Shown: piece by piece, positions 47,618-58,228 of the stretch | How positions within the stretch are numbered: the stretch's first letter is position 1 | Layout of the letters: the number at the start of each line of letters is the position of its first letter | Made by a program: the position numbers and the translations under genes | The notes under the pieces: generated by a model | What the model was told of the DNA's origin: nothing | The model's database searches: none | The model's input: only the letters and a program-made list of their open reading frames with translations | Origin: Sergeia podlipaevii | Taxonomy: Eukaryota; Euglenozoa; Kinetoplastea; Trypanosomatida; Trypanosomatidae | NCBI GenBank assembly: GCA_030849805.1 | Contig: JASANZ010002274.1 | Coordinates: forward strand, 62,001-126,000 | Reading direction: 5' to 3' | DNA: 64,000 nucleotides

Positions 47618-48356
47618 CTAGATACCTGTTCTTTTCTGTTTTTTTTTTGTTGTTTTATTCTTGATGCAATGTATACTTGAAAGAAGGAGCAAAAGAATGA
47701 AACTAGGGCGGTGAAGCAAAAGGCTGGAAAGGATGACAAACGAAGCATATCGTTGGACTTCCTTATTATCCCCAGTTCCCTTTTGTCTTTATGCGGTAAA
47801 GCACGCCCGACGTGATGTACACATACACATACCTTTATATATTGTTTATTTGTTTTGTTTTCTCGTTTGCTCAAAACACGCTGTAGAATACAATTTATTC
47901 CGCTTGTAAAAGGAAGAAAATGAAGTGGAGAACGAAAATAGTCGCACCTGTCTCATGCTATTTACGCCAATAATCGTTTTTTTCCTCTGAAAAAGAAGAG
48001 TTGTTTTCTTTTTAAATACGATACACGTAGCCATTGCTCTTTTACTATTATTATTTTCCTTAAGTTTTTTTTGAAAATCTCCAATAGCGTAGTACTCTCT
48101 AGAACAACAGCATATCAGATATTATTCAAATAGGAGACATTTGCGCCTCTGCGTAGAGTTTTTGTAAGCCAAACATTGCCAGTACACTTTGACAATATTT
48201 TTTTGTTTCAAGACACACGAGCAGTCTAGAGCAACAGAGCAAAATCGAAATAAAAGAAAAGCAAGGATCAATTTTTAGAAGGAAAACTCATCGTGATTGT
48301 TGTTTTTCACTTTTGTTAAGAACGCGCTTTTATTTTTATTGCGAGAAATTACAGAA
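47618..48356. other. Intergenic spacer
   Basis: AT-rich, no gene. A T run at 48198-48204 and following TTTCAAG give AG at 48211-48212, a possible acceptor for the BRCT gene. Confidence 0.45.
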
Positions 48357-49568
48357 ATGTCTTTCACCGGTTCCATGACTCAAAATGACCCCATTGACGC
48401 TTCCAAGGCCTCTGGATGGACTTGCCAAATTTGTTCCGTAGAGCAGCCGAATGAGGCCACGTACTGCCAGCTATGTCTCTACGCACGTCCTCTCAGCCGT
48501 CGCGGCGTGCCACAGATCTTTGCGGGGTATGCCATACACTTCAACGGCATTATTCCGCGCACCATTCTTCACCCAAGTCACTCCGTGGAGTGGCGCATGG
48601 CTGAGAGACATGGTGCGGTGGGCATGATCAAGTTTGACCCCAGCACAGTCAACCTGCTCGTGTACAGACCTGGCTATGAACGCAGCGAGAAGTGCCGCAC
48701 TTGTGTGGAGAAGTACACGCGTATCTCGGCAGTGCCCATCACATGGATGCTGGACTCGTTGCTTCAGTCACGTCAGATTCACACATCACTTTATCGTTTG
48801 ACGTTCATTCCAGCTGTGGCCAACGCCACAGTTCGCGGCACCGACTTGCCGCATCACCAGCACCCGTTTTATCAAATTAACAAGGACGAGTACAACATCC
48901 CCACCTCGTTCCCCTCACCAAGGAAGAATAACAAAAGCAACGATCGAATTCTCAAGGGGTTCTCAGGCAAGGGCATCTCGCTCAAGGACGCATCGATGTT
49001 TGTTGGAACTGCTGGCATCAACCTGCCTCCTTTCTACGATGTCGATCCCTTCCAGTTCACCTCTGTGAATGTGTATGACGCCGCACTGGCGTGCATTGCC
49101 GGCAAGAACAAGGAGGCCGCCGATGATGAAAACGACGAGGTAGAGGTGCGCAAGCAGAAGGCTAGCCTTGACCTGATCTTGTTGCAGCAGTCACATAACA
49201 AGGTAGATAAGATGCTCTTTAGCGGTATGCGTGTTGCCTTGTCACCTACCTTGCAGACACAGAAGAATCTGATCGAGGTGCTTAAAGGCAGCGGTGCAAC
49301 TATTGTCAACTGGAATGCCAACCCAGAGAAGGCACTGAGCACGGAGGTGACTCACGTGGTGTACGCACATCAGGACAAGAAGAACGATATTCTCATCTCG
49401 GCAGCGCATATTCGTGAGAACGAGCTGCCTGGCTTGCAGCTTGCCCAGTCGAACTGGATAGAGGATTGCCTGATCCTCGGTGAGCTACTGCCTCTCCACG
49501 GTATGTACGTGCCTTCTCAGAAACTGATGGAGACCCTCAGCAAGAAGTACGCCAAGACACACGCATAA
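48357..49568 (+). CDS. RanBP2 zinc finger + BRCT protein
   Basis: Predicted 403-residue protein from the first in-frame ATG. Residues 20-40 form a RanBP2-type finger: W21-x-C23-x2-C26, N32, C37-x2-C40, the exact spacing of the family, which binds ubiquitin, Ran or single-stranded RNA. Two BRCT-like domains follow: a first at about 48-150, with a hydrophobic G-Y-A-I-H-F-N-G strand and W-M-L-D-S-L-L, and a second at about 300-390, L-F-S-G-M-R-V-A-L-S to N-W-I-E-D-C-L, with the typical Trp. BRCT domains read phosphopeptides at DNA damage or transcription complexes; this combination suggests a nuclear adaptor. No catalytic domain seen. Confidence 0.82.
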   Translation: MSFTGSMTQNDPIDASKASGWTCQICSVEQPNEATYCQLCLYARPLSRRGVPQIFAGYAIHFNGIIPRTILHPSHSVEWRMAERHGAVGMIKFDPSTVNLLVYRPGYERSEKCRTCVEKYTRISAVPITWMLDSLLQSRQIHTSLYRLTFIPAVANATVRGTDLPHHQHPFYQINKDEYNIPTSFPSPRKNNKSNDRILKGFSGKGISLKDASMFVGTAGINLPPFYDVDPFQFTSVNVYDAALACIAGKNKEAADDENDEVEVRKQKASLDLILLQQSHNKVDKMLFSGMRVALSPTLQTQKNLIEVLKGSGATIVNWNANPEKALSTEVTHVVYAHQDKKNDILISAAHIRENELPGLQLAQSNWIEDCLILGELLPLHGMYVPSQKLMETLSKKYAKTHA

Positions 49569-51069
49569 CTAGGGTGGTGAGAGAATGTAAGGGGGGGGGG
49601 GGGTTGAGTGTTATTGTTAGTCTTTGTTTGTTGCTTCTCACATGTATATGTTGAATTGTACATGGGCATGAAGCATCGCACATAGTGACTGGTGACGCGG
49701 GTGAAGTAGAGGTGAGACTTACGAAAGTATGCACACACTTGCTAGGTGTCGTACATGTAGCTTACCGTGACGTTGAGAGAGAGAGAGGAAAATGACAAGA
49801 GTAGTGAGTCACGATACGTTTCTTTTCCTTTTTTTTTGCTTGTAGACGTGAGTGCTAGCGGATCATTAGTTTTGACACCACTGATGCTGTGAGTGCGCAT
49901 GAATAAATGGTGGTGGTGCGGCATATTGACTGCCTTTATATATATATATATATATATGGACAAGAAAATCTGCGCTTATTGGTAGGTGGATTGCTCAACA
50001 TATTTGTATTTTTGCTTCTTTTTTCGATTTGCTCTTGTCGTTATTGTACTGGAGGATTTCAACATAGTTCTTTTCTTTTTTATATAGTAGACTTTTTTTT
50101 CGAGACAGCGTCATCTCTTGAGGTGCAATCTTATATACGCGTGCGCGTTTGTGTGATATCGAAATGAAAACAGTATATGCATGAGCGTCAGAACAGAATC
50201 TATATACACACACACAAAAAAAAAAGCGATCTCATGCGAAAGGCTGTAGAAAGGTGCGAAAGTTTGATGGCTATTTACTTCATGTTTTCGGTGCACTTTT
50301 TCTTTTCACATCATCTTGTGAGGGGTGAATCCACGTTGACCGCAATGGTTTACGTATATGCACATATATGCATTTGTATTCATTTCAGTAACGTATTGTG
50401 CGGCTGTACTATTTTCTTGATATGATGCTTGTCCTTACACCTGTGTCTATGTTATGAAGGTGAGTGAGGCAATGTTGATGGAGACACATACAAAGTAATA
50501 ACAACAAAAAATGAGGAAAAAAAATAAAATGACTTCCAGAAGGTTTAACCAGACCACTTTCGCTGACTGAGTGAAATGTGTTTTGACTTCATTATAGGGG
50601 CATTTAATTCTGACTAATATTATTTATTTTTTCTTGTTACTGCTGTTACAAACACGCAACTTCTCTTTCTCATATTGTATTTTTACGTACTACAAATCAA
50701 AAACTCCTTTTAGTTGCCAAGTATTTTCTCTTCATACCGAAAAGGGTTCTGCTTGACTTGGTTTTTTTTTTTTATCTTACCCACCGCTTGTGCACTGAGT
50801 GGATATTTTAAGAACAAGATCAATCAATCAAACTAACAAACAAAAATACACATACCGCGTAAGTCAAAAAAAAATATCGTTGCGGTTCTCCGTTTCTCTC
50901 TCTTTTTTTTTTCTTCCCTTTTTTCGCTGTTTAGTGAGATACTGGCTAGAGTGGTGAGTCCATACTATTTACCTTCTTTTTTTTTTTATACCATCTCTTT
51001 TTATCTTCCTACGTTTTTTTCCACCTCTCTTTACGCTACCTCCTCTTATTTTTTTGTAATCATTACAGC
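49569..51069. other. Intergenic spacer, 1.5 kb
   Basis: AT-rich; includes a G12 run (49591-49602), a TA repeat (49937-49957) and CA repeats. No gene or RNA gene recognised. The last 100 bases are a T/C tract without AG ending directly at the next start (listed separately). Confidence 0.5.
50970..51068 (+). promoter_or_regulatory. Acceptor one nucleotide before the start codon
   Basis: A T/C-rich tract of about 95 bases without any AG ends in ATTACAG, AG at 51067-51068, and the ATG of the phosphatase begins at 51070. Use of this acceptor would leave a 1-nt gene-encoded leader. Confidence 0.55.
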
Positions 51070-52083
51070 ATGTTCTTCTGGATGGTTTTGTTCTTTTTGG
51101 CGGCAGTGGCCATTGTGGCAACACCAGTTTGCCAAATTGCCCTCTTAAGAGTGAAGTGCTACGCGTATGGCGCCAAGTTTATGATCAAATCGAAGGATTT
51201 GCCCTCGCAGTTCCGCGGCACTAACTACATTGAAATGAAGCCTGCGGCAGCACGTCACTCTGGCGGGAAGCGCACGATTCGCGTGGTGTTCATTCGCCAC
51301 GGCCAGTCCGTCTGGAACTCTCTCTTCAACTCCTTTGGCAGCGGCTGGCCGATGCGCGCGGTTAAGGCTGTCATTCGTGAGACGGTGGACTTTTTCACGA
51401 ACCCGTTTGACTCTGTTATCATTGACTCTCCACTGAGCGCCAAGGGGAGAAAAGAGGCTTCTGACCTCGCCACGTTCATGCGTTCCTCCAAGGGGTTGAT
51501 TTCGTTTGACCCCGAGACTTCTGTTATTGTGTCCAGCAACCTTCGCCGTGCTTTGGACACCGCGCTCGTAGGTGTGGGCCCTCGCGTGTTTGAGACACAC
51601 GAGCGCATCGTCGTTGACTCCACACTTCAGGAGGGCTCGCGTAACATTGATGCTCAGACCCTCTCCACTGAAAAGGGCAAGATAGCTCCTATGAAGATTG
51701 GCACTATTACTGATCCTGACGCTCTCCCCACTATACTCAACCCGTACCTTAACGCGGGTAACAAGAAGATTGGTGTCGATGTGTACCAGCGCATGGACAT
51801 GTTTCTTGTTCATCTCTTTGGAGGCAACGAGGCGGAGTGCCTGCTGCCTGCGACTTCTAGCCGCACCAATGAGAACCTGAAGGAAGTGATTGTTGTGGGC
51901 CACAGCGGGTACTTTCGTAATTTCTTCCGTCGTTTCTTGCCTGAATCTTCCACCCACATCTCTAAGAAGAACAAGATGCAAAACTGTGCCGTGGTCGCGT
52001 TTGATCTTATCCGCCACGACTCAGACGGAAAGATTGAAGTAGATGACAGCTCCATCAAGGCACTCTATCGTGGTTTTGGCTGA
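51070..52083 (+). CDS. Membrane-anchored histidine phosphatase (phosphoglycerate mutase-like)
   Basis: Predicted 337-residue protein. The first 30 residues are a hydrophobic helix (signal anchor). The histidine phosphatase fold spans about 70-320: catalytic motif F-I-R76-H77-G-Q-S80, a D-S-P-L-S-A-K-G segment after an insertion containing G-S-G-W, S-S-N-L-R-R-A-L-D-T (second Arg of the phosphate pocket), and the second His in V-V-G-H278-S-G-Y. All four pocket residues are present, so it should be a phosphatase; true phosphoglycerate mutase activity is unlikely because trypanosomatids use the unrelated cofactor-independent enzyme. Substrate unknown. The next in-frame ATG, at M38, would remove the anchor. 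Confidence 0.87.
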   Translation: MFFWMVLFFLAAVAIVATPVCQIALLRVKCYAYGAKFMIKSKDLPSQFRGTNYIEMKPAAARHSGGKRTIRVVFIRHGQSVWNSLFNSFGSGWPMRAVKAVIRETVDFFTNPFDSVIIDSPLSAKGRKEASDLATFMRSSKGLISFDPETSVIVSSNLRRALDTALVGVGPRVFETHERIVVDSTLQEGSRNIDAQTLSTEKGKIAPMKIGTITDPDALPTILNPYLNAGNKKIGVDVYQRMDMFLVHLFGGNEAECLLPATSSRTNENLKEVIVVGHSGYFRNFFRRFLPESSTHISKKNKMQNCAVVAFDLIRHDSDGKIEVDDSSIKALYRGFG

Positions 52084-52710
52084 TCGTGCACACACAGATA
52101 CGTACGCACATTTATTTTTTGAGTGTGCATAGCAATGAAGATGCTCGCATTTTTTGTTTGTTATGTTTTGCTTTTTGTATGCTTTATTTTTCAATGAATG
52201 TTTGCTCTGGAGACTGGTGTATAGAAAGCCAGCAATGCTTCTTATCTGGTGGTACGTGCTCCTTGAAATGTAGAAGGAAGTGACAGCGAAAGAGAGCGGA
52301 GTGAGCGAGATGGTGGCAATGTGCCACCACACCAGAAGGCATTCATATCTGTTGCTGGTGGGGGACTTTCCATTGAACCTTAATTGTATTTGTGTGAGGA
52401 GGTAGACATATGCACCGGCATTGTATCCTACTATGTTTTGCGTATGTTCATTGTTGTAGACACTCTGTACTGATTCTTCTTTTTACCTCCCACTCACTCT
52501 ATTATTCTGTTTCAGGCATAATTGCACGCTTGTTTCTTTTCTCTAGCTTGCCATGGCTAGCGCGGTTCATAAACGATTCCTGCAAAATAGCTTACCGTTT
52601 GTGCTGCGTTGTGCTCTCTGTATTCCGTCTACTTTTTTTTTTTTCCCTTTTTACCCATTAGGACTTTCTCTATCTCTCGCTGGTTACCGTGAGCGCTGTC
52701 TTTTTCACAT
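52084..52710. other. Intergenic spacer
   Basis: No gene. A T12 tract with CCC (about 52632-52658) ends CCCATTAG, AG at 52660-52661, a strong acceptor. Confidence 0.55.
52624..52661 (+). promoter_or_regulatory. Predicted spliced-leader acceptor (polypyrimidine tract + AG)
   Basis: Long T/C tract ending CCCATTAG, AG at 52660-52661, 49 nt before the following ATG. Confidence 0.65.
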
Positions 52711-54120
52711 ATGCGTCGCCTTCAGCTCGCTCAGCTCCGCCAGTATGTCAGTCTCGTGGCGGGGACTAGACGCAAATTTGGCGCAGCGGCTGAGCTCAAC
52801 AAGAGGCATGGGGGGGTATCGGACGAGGAGCTGGCCCACCTCAACCAGGAGCTCCCCCCGCACGAGCTTCTCACTGAGCTCAGAAGCTCCAATGCCGCCC
52901 CAGGCGAGGATGAGGATGAGGTGAACGTTCCTGGTGATTCATTTGGCATCATGCGCAATCGTGTGGTCTTCTACAGACCGATTCCACGCATGTGCTTGAC
53001 TGGGCGGCTTGGGGAGCTGATGCCGGATGGCACGCACCCACTTCTTTGTTTCAATGAGCACACGGTCAATCTTCTGTGCGGGCGTTTTGGCGTGTCTATT
53101 GATGACGCAGTGTGGGCACTGCGTGAGGCAAAGGGCGACATCAACACAGCAACCGACTTTCTAGAGAAGAAGTTCGATATTGAGGTGAGTTTTGGTTGTT
53201 TTGGTCTTGTTTGCTTAGAATCTTATGACCCTGAGACCTTTTGTCTTGTATCCTACAACTTTCCCACCTTTGAGGCGACGCGCAACGACGACATCTTAGA
53301 TGCGATACACGAGCTCACTCTATCCGCAGCAGAGATGCCTTTAGACACACCCAAGGACCTGTTAGTGCATCGCTTTACACGTGAGTGGACCATTGAGGAC
53401 GGTACACCATGCGCCGATATCCTCAAGGCGTACGACGTGACAGTTGGCGAAATCGTTATGCTGCCGCATGGGGAGTATGGAGTGCAGGGGTTCAACGTGC
53501 TGCATCCCGTGAAGGAGGACACACCCAACATTGGTGTTGCCGCGGCAGCGTGCTCCATGGATCTACGCACTGGTATTCATAATCGTTTCAGATTCCACGT
53601 GGAGCGTATTGCGGACTCCATCAGCGAGCATGTGCTGCGGGAGAGACTGCACTACGATCAAGGCGCGCACATAATGCGCCAGCCTTACTGGTTTCGACCA
53701 GAGTACAGCGTGGAGGAATTCATGCGCTTTAAGGAGTCTCTTTTGCAGCCAAGTGCCTCTACGTTTGAAATGCGATTCGCAAATGTATTCGCGCCGCAGT
53801 ATAATCTTTTTGGTTATCGTAACTTAGTGGAGCTAGAGAAACTTCGCATTGCCCAGCACAAACACGAGAAGCACTATGAGGACTTCACATCACCAGGCAG
53901 CTGGATGACGAGCGACAACGCACAGCTGCAGACAATTGTCGCCGGAGGTGGTGGCTCCAACGCGCCTGGTGCGGCGATGCACGCCAATACAAATAGCAGA
54001 GAGGCGTCAATGAATGCGATGGAGACTAGCACAGGTCCTCTACGCCGTCAGCTGGAAACTAGTATGCAGGCACATGGCGATCGCGTCTTTGCTCGGTTTT
54101 ATCGAAACAATTATCATTAA
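52711..54120 (+). CDS. Mitochondrial elongation factor Ts, divergent
   Basis: Predicted 469-residue protein. The N-terminus (R-R-L-Q-L-A-Q-L-R-Q-Y) is basic and amphipathic, as for mitochondrial import. At about 117-151, V-N-L-L-C-G-R-F-G-V-S-I-D-D-A-V-W-A-L-R-E-A-K-G-D-I followed by A-T-D-F-L matches the UBA-like helix bundle that opens EF-Ts (L-R-x-K-T-G-x-S-x-x-x-C-K-K-A-L-E-x-x-G-G-D). Then F-G-L-V, a strand pair and T-R-N-D-D-I-L-D-A-I-H correspond to the core's C-E-T-D-F-V-A-R-N-D-x-F. The key T-D-F is only partly kept. The C-terminal 150 residues are unique. EF-Ts recycles EF-Tu in mitochondrial translation. Good but not certain. Confidence 0.68.
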   Translation: MRRLQLAQLRQYVSLVAGTRRKFGAAAELNKRHGGVSDEELAHLNQELPPHELLTELRSSNAAPGEDEDEVNVPGDSFGIMRNRVVFYRPIPRMCLTGRLGELMPDGTHPLLCFNEHTVNLLCGRFGVSIDDAVWALREAKGDINTATDFLEKKFDIEVSFGCFGLVCLESYDPETFCLVSYNFPTFEATRNDDILDAIHELTLSAAEMPLDTPKDLLVHRFTREWTIEDGTPCADILKAYDVTVGEIVMLPHGEYGVQGFNVLHPVKEDTPNIGVAAAACSMDLRTGIHNRFRFHVERIADSISEHVLRERLHYDQGAHIMRQPYWFRPEYSVEEFMRFKESLLQPSASTFEMRFANVFAPQYNLFGYRNLVELEKLRIAQHKHEKHYEDFTSPGSWMTSDNAQLQTIVAGGGGSNAPGAAMHANTNSREASMNAMETSTGPLRRQLETSMQAHGDRVFARFYRNNYH

Positions 54121-54859
54121 TAAGTGAGGGGGAGAGAGAGAGAGAGAGATGTTTGTGTGTCTTCAAGGTAGGATGTACAGTTACTCTGTGTATGTGTGTG
54201 TGTGTGGGAAGCACACGAGGAACCGACATCCTCCTTTAGCTTTTCTCGATGGGTTGGTTACATAGTTTATCATACGTACTTTTTTTTACATTTTTTTTTA
54301 TTAATTTTTTTTTAGCCTGTTTTTGTTTATGAAAGGTTCAACTGCTAGGAATAGGGATGAACTACGTCGCATTTTGAAGGGAAATGAAAGCATATTAATC
54401 AATCACTTGGTACCTATCAAAAAGAGGGCCTTTTGTCACCTTTTTCTTTTGAGCTTACTCAGCTGAGCGTGCTTGAGCGTCCAAAGCATCTTGCTCTGAT
54501 GTCTTTTCATTTTTCTTTTTTTGACATATAGTGCTTCTTTTTCGGTGTCTTTTTAATTTAGTTTCATTTTTTTTTTTTGTGCGTATGTGCATTCAAAAAT
54601 ATTTTTTTTTGTAGATAAAACGTATAGAAAGAGAAGGAGGCATAAAAGCAAGTGGGTGCAAAGCTGGTAGATAGCGTGTGTGCGGTCTTCATCTACCTTT
54701 TGTTTACATTCTTTTGTGGATAGTAAAAAAAAGTATAGGAGTTATCGTAGCCCGATAAAGTACATTTTCATTACTCATTTATTACTACTATTTCTTTATT
54801 ATTATTGCTTTCACGTTTACTCACTCACTTAGACCGACGTACGTGATAAAAATAGAACA
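54121..54859. other. Intergenic spacer
   Basis: Begins with a GA repeat (54131-54149) and a GT repeat (54191-54206); otherwise AT-rich. No gene. Acceptor candidate AG at 54831-54832 after a T/C-rich stretch. Confidence 0.55.
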
Positions 54860-55297
54860 ATGGGCTGTGGTCTTACTCATCCCACCCATATTGCGCCAAG
54901 TGCAGCTACAGTGAATCGGAGTGCACCACCCCCTTGTAAATTAGTAGAGCGAAAGAACGTTGATGCTTCTCAGTGCATCGATGAAGGCCCGTATCAAACG
55001 CCATGGGCGGAAGGTCTCTTTTCAGATGAGATCAAGTGTTGCCCAATTCTCAAATACCAGGACTACAAGGGGGTTTCTGTGACGGTAACCAATAACGTGT
55101 CGAAAAGCAAAACCAACAAGATTTGCGCATGGATCGACCAGGCAGTTGAAGCGCACAATGAACGTGGAGATGATACACTCTATAACCCGAATGATGTGAA
55201 TGCATGGCCAGAGGATCTGATGGATATGTTTAGCAATGGTGGGAGACTCGCCCCACAGGCAGTGAAGGATGTCCAGCCACCCAAGGAAAAATTGTAA
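54860..55297 (+). CDS. Small protein with N-terminal acylation motif, function unknown
   Basis: Predicted 145-residue protein. It starts M-G-C-G-L-T-H: Gly2 with a small/uncharged context suits N-myristoylation and Cys3 palmitoylation, the double acylation that targets many trypanosomatid proteins to the flagellar or plasma membrane. No Arg/Lys follows immediately, so this is a fair but unproven site. The rest is soluble, with a central part C-C-P-I-L-K-Y-Q-D-Y-K-G-V-S-V-T-V-T and C-A-W-I-D-Q-A-V-E-A-H-N, and a Pro/Lys-rich end. I do not recognise the family. Confidence 0.72.
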   Translation: MGCGLTHPTHIAPSAATVNRSAPPPCKLVERKNVDASQCIDEGPYQTPWAEGLFSDEIKCCPILKYQDYKGVSVTVTNNVSKSKTNKICAWIDQAVEAHNERGDDTLYNPNDVNAWPEDLMDMFSNGGRLAPQAVKDVQPPKEKL

Positions 55298-56422
55298 CTG
55301 TTACTACGCGCATTCACCATACATGGAAAAGGGAGGGGAGGGGGGGGGAAGGGGAAGTATTTTGAAACGTGAAGTTTTTTTTTTTTTTTTTTTGCAGCTT
55401 CCCCGAGTTGTTATGTGGGCTAAATGCATATCATTTTGAAATCTAGCATCATTATGCCTGATTGTTTGTTTTTGTTAGTTCCTCCTCCTTTTGTCCTAAC
55501 TTCGTATCTATATTGCTGTGATACATACATATATAGAGTGTGTATGTCCATTTGCTATCTTATAGTGGTTGTTCTTCTCTTCAGTTTTAGATGTTTTTTT
55601 CTTTTGATTTCTGTGTCGAATACAAATTGATTATGAAGCCCGTTTTTTTTTTTCTGCTACATCAAATGTATAACTACGTCTTCGTTTTTGTTTTGTGTTT
55701 TTCTGCATTCGCTTTGTTTCTGCCGTGCAAGTTAGCGTAAGGTCGTTTGAGGATCTGCTGGATTGTTTCTTTTCTGTGTTTCTGTTGTATGTTTCCCTCC
55801 TTCTCTTACGCTGTTTTTCTTTTTGTGAAATGATTTTCATTTTCATCAGCAAAAGCTCTCAGCTAACCTGCACATTTCACAGCATATTTAACACCTATCT
55901 TGGCTAAAGCGAAATGTATGTGCGATGTTAGTTATTATTATTATATTTTTTTTTTTTGGTAAAGCACACAATCGTGCAACTGGCATGTGGACTGAATTCG
56001 TTCTTGTAAAGCGTTGCTGTACAAGCAGTGCACGTCCTTGGAGTGCATCAAAAGAAAAAGCAAAAGAAAAAAAAGACCATCTACTTGCGTATATATATAT
56101 ATATTTCTTCTGTGTATTGAACTGAGCAATCATCTACAGAGAGTGGGATTTCATTTACATATATGTTTTGCGGAGGCTTTTACAGGTACTTTTAATTTCT
56201 TACCCCTTTTCTCCTTCCCGCTCTTAAACAATGGCTTTTCGAAAAACAAAAAGCAGCTGAAATCAGTCGTATCTTTTCTTTTATAGCGTGTGTATACATC
56301 ATCTTGTAAATACATATTACTGATAGTATACATATACATATATATATATATATATACATATATTATTTATCTTTAGTTCATTTACGTGATTATTTTTTGT
56401 TACTATAGCGAAGTTGTTTACG
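55298..56422. other. Intergenic spacer, 1.1 kb
   Basis: AT-rich; T run at 55376-55393, ATT repeat near 55934-55945, and a TA/CA repeat at 56327-56364. No gene. Last acceptor candidate is AG at 56407-56408 before the proteasome ATG at 56423. Confidence 0.5.
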
Positions 56423-57175
56423 ATGAACCGTGCAGGCTTTGATAAGTACATCACCGTGTTCAGCCCTGAGGGCACGCTTTACCAAGTAGAGTACGCCTTC
56501 AAGGCGGTCACATACCCTGGTCTGCTCACTGTAGCGATCCGCTGCAAGGATGCCGTGCTGGTGGTGACCCAGCATCAGGTGCCGGACCGACTTATGCGTC
56601 CCGAGACCATCACTTCTCTCTACACCGTGACGGATGGCATTGGCTGCTGCATGACAGGTCGCGCGCCAGACGGCAAGGCCTTTGTGCAGCGGGCACGCGA
56701 GGAGGCCTCTGAATACAAGTATCGTTACGGACTGCCCATTCCTCTTTCTCTGCTGGCCAAGCGGCTGGGCGACAAGGCGCAGGTTCGCACTCAGCAGGCG
56801 GGTCTGCGTCCCATGGGTGTGATCTCAACTCTCATCGGCATGGAGCAGAGCGATACAGATGGCGGTTTGATGCCCCAGATATTCTGCGTCGACCCTGCTG
56901 GGTGGGTTGGCGGCTACTTCGCCTACGCCACTGGCAAGAAGCAGGTGGAGGCGAACGCATATCTTGAGAAGCGCCAGAAAACCGTAAACTTTGACACACT
57001 AACGCAGCAGGAGGCGGCTATGATTGCTCTAGCGGCGATGCAGAGCGCCATCGGCGCAGAATTGAAGGCTTCTGACGTTGAAATGGGCCGTTGCACAGCT
57101 GATAAGCCCGACTTTGAGAAGGTCCCTAGTAGGCACATTGATGAATGGCTGACTGCTGTGGCTGAGGCTGACTAA
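56423..57175 (+). CDS. PSMA6: 20S proteasome subunit alpha1 (alpha type 6)
   Basis: Predicted 250-residue protein, the normal size. Starts at the first ATG (a TTG three codons earlier is not expected to be used). N-terminal R-A-G-F-D-K-Y-I-T-V-F-S-P-E-G-x-L-Y-Q-V-E-Y-A-F-K-A identifies an alpha subunit; the D-K/R-x-I-T-V/I-F-S-P-E-G and A-F-K-A sequence is that of alpha1 (PSMA6/Scl1). The strand G-Y-F-A-Y-A-T-G-K-K and T-Q-Q-E-A-A-M-I-A-L-A-A-M-Q follow. Alpha subunits are non-catalytic and form the gated end rings. No odd features. Confidence 0.96.
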   Translation: MNRAGFDKYITVFSPEGTLYQVEYAFKAVTYPGLLTVAIRCKDAVLVVTQHQVPDRLMRPETITSLYTVTDGIGCCMTGRAPDGKAFVQRAREEASEYKYRYGLPIPLSLLAKRLGDKAQVRTQQAGLRPMGVISTLIGMEQSDTDGGLMPQIFCVDPAGWVGGYFAYATGKKQVEANAYLEKRQKTVNFDTLTQQEAAMIALAAMQSAIGAELKASDVEMGRCTADKPDFEKVPSRHIDEWLTAVAEAD

Positions 57176-57539
57176 GCTTTGCACAGGCGCATGCATGGTT
57201 TGCGTGTGTGTGTGTGCGTGTGTGTGAGGCTTGCACTCTTCTCCAGCGTCTTGTATCTGAAAGAACGTTTTGCATTGACTTATGGCCATTGAGCTCAGCA
57301 TTCCGTGAGTTCCTATGAGGCCATTTTATGTTCGCGTGTCACTGTCGTTTATTATTTGTTATTATGCAAAAGTATTCATCCGAGCGTACACTTACATACA
57401 CAAAGCACCCAGACACACAGAAACATTCATTTTATGCTAGTTTTTTCTCCATTTTTACCTTTTTTTTTGTTGTTTTATTCCGCATCCACTGACGCCTCCC
57501 TGGTGAGTACGCAAGCTTACATTTCCTTGTGCCACTAAC

Positions 57540-57587
<48 letters not shown>

Positions 57588-58228
57588 ATTTGGTGAGTGG
57601 CGGAAGGACGCTGGAAATGAGCCCCAAATCCTGGGAAAAACAAGAAGACAAAGCTGCAATGGATAGGTGAGAAAAGAGAAAAGAAGTGATGTAGCAATTG
57701 CTATTTATGAGTAAACGTCAAGCACCAAAGGGGTGCGGCATGTCTTATTGTGTTGTCTTTATTATCTCTTTGTGTGTGTGTGTGTGTGTCGCTTCGTTAT
57801 GAATATTTTCCGCCCAATCCCAAATCACTATCAACCACTACCACCACAAAAGAAAGGAGACAAGTTATTGGTACTTATGTGCTTGCCCTGTTTGTGCAGA
57901 GCTCTCTTCCTCTTCTTTTTTTTTCCTTTTTGTCAACCACACCTCTCAACGCTTTACGTGGAGAAGGACAGCGTGTTTACATGCCTTGCTAGTTTGACAC
58001 TGAAGTGTGCTTGCTTTCTACTTTGATACTTATCTTATCTGCTATAACCTTTTCTCTCTCTCTCTTGGTATATATTATTTTTGTGCGCGGGTGCGTAGCT
58101 TCATTCTAGCTGAGGCTCTCACATTCTTCATATTTTTGTTGTTTCTGTAGTGTTTCATTTCTTCAACTTTAGCGCATTTTACTGTCAACAAGTACCCCCC
58201 AGGTTTACAAAGCACGATACATTAAACA
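57176..58228. other. Intergenic spacer, 1.1 kb
   Basis: Contains GT repeats (57202-57224, 57773-57789), a (TA)n-(GA)n repeat at 57539-57583 and T tracts. No gene. Acceptor candidates AG at 58149-58150 (TTTCTGTAG) and 58171-58172. Confidence 0.5.
57539..57583. repeat. Compound (TA)n(GA)n microsatellite
   Basis: About eight TA units directly followed by about fourteen GA units. Confidence 0.85.

Noticed and set aside
51145..52017. 290-residue antisense frame across the histidine phosphatase
   Set aside because: Shadow of a well-supported enzyme; His/Arg/Val-rich with no motif.
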